Shown: positions 61,151 through 64,000 of the stretch, one piece after another
Layout: every line of letters starts with the position of its first letter
Position numbering within the stretch: the stretch's first letter is position 1
Assembly: GCA_037893245.1 (NCBI GenBank)
Contig: JBAIAA010000880.1
Span: 62,001 to 126,000 of the forward strand
Length of the DNA: 64,000 nt
Direction of reading: 5' to 3'
Source: Crossaster papposus
Taxonomy: Eukaryota > Echinodermata > Asteroidea > Velatida > Solasteridae
The notes under the pieces: generated by a model
Database searches by the model: none
What the model was told of the DNA's origin: nothing
What the model saw: only the letters and a program-made list of their open reading frames with translations
Program-made: the position numbers and the translations under genes

Positions 61151-64000
61151 ATGCACAAAAAAGTGACCGCAGCCACATGTTACACCCTATAGGCTCACTT
61201 TCGGGGCGAATATCGCAACTTTAAAAATGGAATTAAAAAATTGGCACAGCGCCAAAACCGAACGTCTGACGAAGTTGGTCATGCACAAAAAAGTGACCGC
61301 AGCCACATGTTACACCCTATAGGCTCACTTTCGGGGCGAATATCGCAACTTTAAAAATGGAATTAAAAAATTGGCACAGCGCCAAAACCGAACGTCTGAC
61401 GAAGTTGGTCATGCACAAAAAAGTGACCGCAGCCACATGTTACACCCTATAGGCTCACTTTCCGGGCAAATATCGCAAATTTTAAAATCGAATTTAAAAA
61501 TTGGCACAGCGCCAAAACCGAACGTCTGACGAAGTTGGTCATGCACAAAAAAGTGACCGCAGCCACATGTTACACCCTATAGGCTCACTTTCGGGTCGAA
61601 TATCGCAAATTTAAAAATTGGCACAGCGCCAAAACCGAACGTCTGACGAAGTTGGTCATGCACAAAAAAGTGACTGCAGCCACATATTACACCCTATAGG
61701 CTCACTTTCGGGGCGAATATCGCAACTTTAAAAATCGAATTTAAAAATTGGCACAGCGCCAAAACCGAACGTCTGACGAAGTTGGTCATGCACAAAAAAG
61801 TGACCGCAGCCACATAATACACCCTATAGGCTCACTTTCCGGGCGAATATCGCAACTTTAAAAATCGAATTTAAAAATTGGCACAGCGCCAAAACCGAAC
61901 GTCTGACGAAGTTGGTCATGCACAAAAAAGTGACCGCAGCCACATGTTACACCCTATAGGCTCACTTTCGGGGCGAATATCGCAACTTTAAAAATCGAAT
62001 TTAAAAATTGGCACAGCGCCAAAACCGAACGTCTGACGAAGTTGGTCATGCACAAAAAAGTGACCGCAGCCACATAATACACCCTATAGGCTCACTTTCC
62101 GGGCAAATATCGCAACTTTAAAAATCGAATTTAAAAATTGGCACAGCGCCAAAACCGAACGTCTGACGAAGTTGGGCATGCACAACAAAGTGACCGCAGC
62201 CACATGTTACACCCTATAGGCTCACTTTCGGGGCGAATATCGCAACTTTAAAAATCGAATTTAAAAATTGGCACAGCGCCAAAACCGAACGTCTGACGAA
62301 GTTGGTTATGCACAAAAAAGTGACCGCAGCCACATGTTACACCCTATAGGCTCACTTTCGGGGCGAATATCGCAACTTTAAAAATGGAATTAAAAAATTG
62401 GCACAGCGCCAAAACCGAACGTCTGACGAAGTTGGTCATGCACAAAAAAGTGACCGCAGCCACATGTTACACCCTATAGGCTCACTTTCCGGGCAAATAT
62501 CGCAAATTTTAAAATCGAATTTAAAAATTGGCACAGCGCCAAAACCGAACGTCTGACGAAGTTGGTCATGCACAAAAAAGTGACATCAGCCACATGGTAC
62601 ACCCTATAGGCTCACTTTCGGGGCGAATATCGCAACTTTAAAAATTGAATTTTAAAAATTGGCACAGCGCCAAAACCAAACGTCTGACGAAGTTGGTCAT
62701 GCACAAAAAAGTGACCGCAGCCACATGTTACACCCTATAGGCTCACTTTCGGGGCGAATATCGCAACTTTAAAAATCGAATTTTAAAAATTGGCACAGCG
62801 CCAAAACCGAACGTCTGACGAAGTTGGTCATGCACAAAAAAGTGACCGCAGCCACATGTTACACCCTATAGGCTCACTTTCGGGGCGAATATCGCAACTT
62901 TAAAAATCGAATTTAAAAATTGGCACAGCGCCAAAACCGAACGTCTGACGAAGTTGGTCATGCACAAAAAAGTGACCGCAGCCACATAATACACCCTATA
63001 GGCTCACTTTCCGGGCAAATATCGCAACTTTAAAAATCGAATTTAAAAATTGGCACAGCGCCAAAACCGAACGTCTGACGAAGTTGGTCATGCACAAAAA
63101 AGTGACCGCAGCCACATGTTACACCCTATAGGCTCACTTTCCGGGCAAATATCGCAAATTTTAAAATCGAATTTAAAAATTGGCACAGCGCCAAAACCGA
63201 ACGTCTGACGAAGTTGGTCATGCACAAAAAAGTGACCGCAGCCACATAATACACCCTATAGGCTCACTTTCCGGGCGAATATCGCAACTTTAAAAATCGA
63301 ATTTAAAAATTGGCAAAGCGCCAAAACCGAACGTCTGACGAAGTTGGTCATGCACAAAAAAGTGACCGCAGCCACATGTTACACCCTATAGGCTCACTTT
63401 CCGGGCAAATATCGCAAATTTTAAAATCGAATTTAAAAATTGGCACAGCGCCAAAACCGAACGTCTGACGAAGTTGGTCATGCACAAAAAAGTGACATCA
63501 GCCACATGTTACACCCTATAGGCTCACTTTCGGGGCGAATATCGCAACTTTAAAAATCGAATTTTAAAAATTGGCACAGCGCCAAAACCGAACGTCTGAC
63601 GAAGTTGGTCATGCACAAAAAAGTGACCGCAGCCACATGTTACACCCTATAGGCTCACTTTCGGGGCAAATATCGCAACTTTAAAAATTGAATTAAAAGA
63701 TTGGCACAGCGCCAAAACCGAAGGTCTGACGAAGTTGGTCATGCACAAAAAAGTGACCGCAGCCACATGTTACACCCTATAGGCTCACTTTCGGGGCGAA
63801 TATCGCAACTTTAAAAATTGAATTAAAAGATTGGCACAGCGCCAAAACCGAAGGTCTGACGAAGTTGGTTATGCACAAAAAAGTGACCGCAGCCACATGT
63901 TACACCCTATAGGCTCACTTTCGGGGCAAATATCGCAACTTTAAAAATCGAATTTTAAAAATTGGCACAGCGCCAAAACCGAACGTCTGACGAAGTTGGT

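Larger units (their letters stand above)
4647..64000. repeat. Satellite array, 130-bp monomer, about 455-460 copies
   Basis: Every part of this interval is a head-to-tail copy of one monomer. Its landmarks in order are TTGGCACAGCGCCAA, CGTCTGACG, GGTCATGCAC, A6, GTGACCGCAG, CCACATGTTACAC, CCTATAGG, CTCACTTTCGGGG, GCGAATATCGC and an AT-rich end TTTAAAAATCGAATTTAAA. The consensus is 130 bp, about 45% GC, with nine CpG. Length variants of 131-132 bp come from extra T or A in the AT-rich end, and a 117-bp class lacks 13 bp there. All monomers have the same orientation. Because 130 is not a multiple of three and stops occur in each frame, the short frames of 60-70 codons at 6357, 6748, 9839, 11521, 11912, 29156, 39028 and 55174 are not genes. 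The array continues past the right edge. Confidence 0.99.

Noticed and set aside
4647..64000. CRISPR array
   Set aside because: The whole 130-bp unit repeats with no unique spacers, the variants are shared between monomers, and the surroundings are eukaryotic.

Overview
This window is eukaryotic repeat DNA with no convincing protein-coding gene. About 59.4 kb of it (4647 to the right edge) is one head-to-tail satellite array of a 130-bp monomer, roughly 455-460 monomers by length, and the array runs out of the window. Introns, operons, ribosome binding sites and bacterial or phage genes are all absent. A megasatellite of this kind, with higher-order repeats and a divergent edge, is typical of pericentromeric or other heterochromatic DNA in an animal-type genome. 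Binding-site look-alikes for NFI (an animal factor) and CTCF (a bilaterian factor) fit an invertebrate animal, but I cannot name the species.

Layout. 1-922 is mostly single-copy flank. It holds a 9-bp inverted repeat whose arms resemble CTCF cores (365-411) and a possible 429-bp terminal-inverted-repeat element (432-860). 923-1315 is a 15-bp minisatellite. 1316-2760 is non-coding sequence with three conserved hairpins, and it is joined to one orphan satellite monomer (2761-2868). A 12-bp filler then leads into a second minisatellite (2881-3201), a second copy of the non-coding block (3202-4646) and the start of the satellite array. The composite unit is therefore duplicated in tandem with a shift of 1886 bp; I count about 14 substitutions and no indels between the copies.

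Inside the array, diagnostic monomer variants show successive rounds of unequal exchange. There is a recurring 10-monomer unit of 1303 bp. Tandem segment duplications occur with periods of 391, 1682, 2056, 3111, 5836 and 1433 bp, and non-adjacent copies occur with shifts of 5164, 7237 and 9872 bp. A 117-bp monomer class lacks 13 bp of the AT-rich end.

Two sequence coincidences stand out. First, almost every satellite monomer carries a perfect full palindromic Nuclear Factor I site (TTGGC-N5-GCCAA). Second, the 15-bp minisatellite, read on the minus strand, is a chain of perfect RNA polymerase III B boxes (GGTTCGAGTCC): 12 perfect copies in the first array and 8 in the second. No A box, tRNA body or Pol III gene is apparent. 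A cluster of B boxes at the edge of a satellite domain resembles the TFIIIC-dependent heterochromatin boundaries known from fission yeast. That role is an inference here. The motif matches were read directly, and no binding, expression or database evidence was available.
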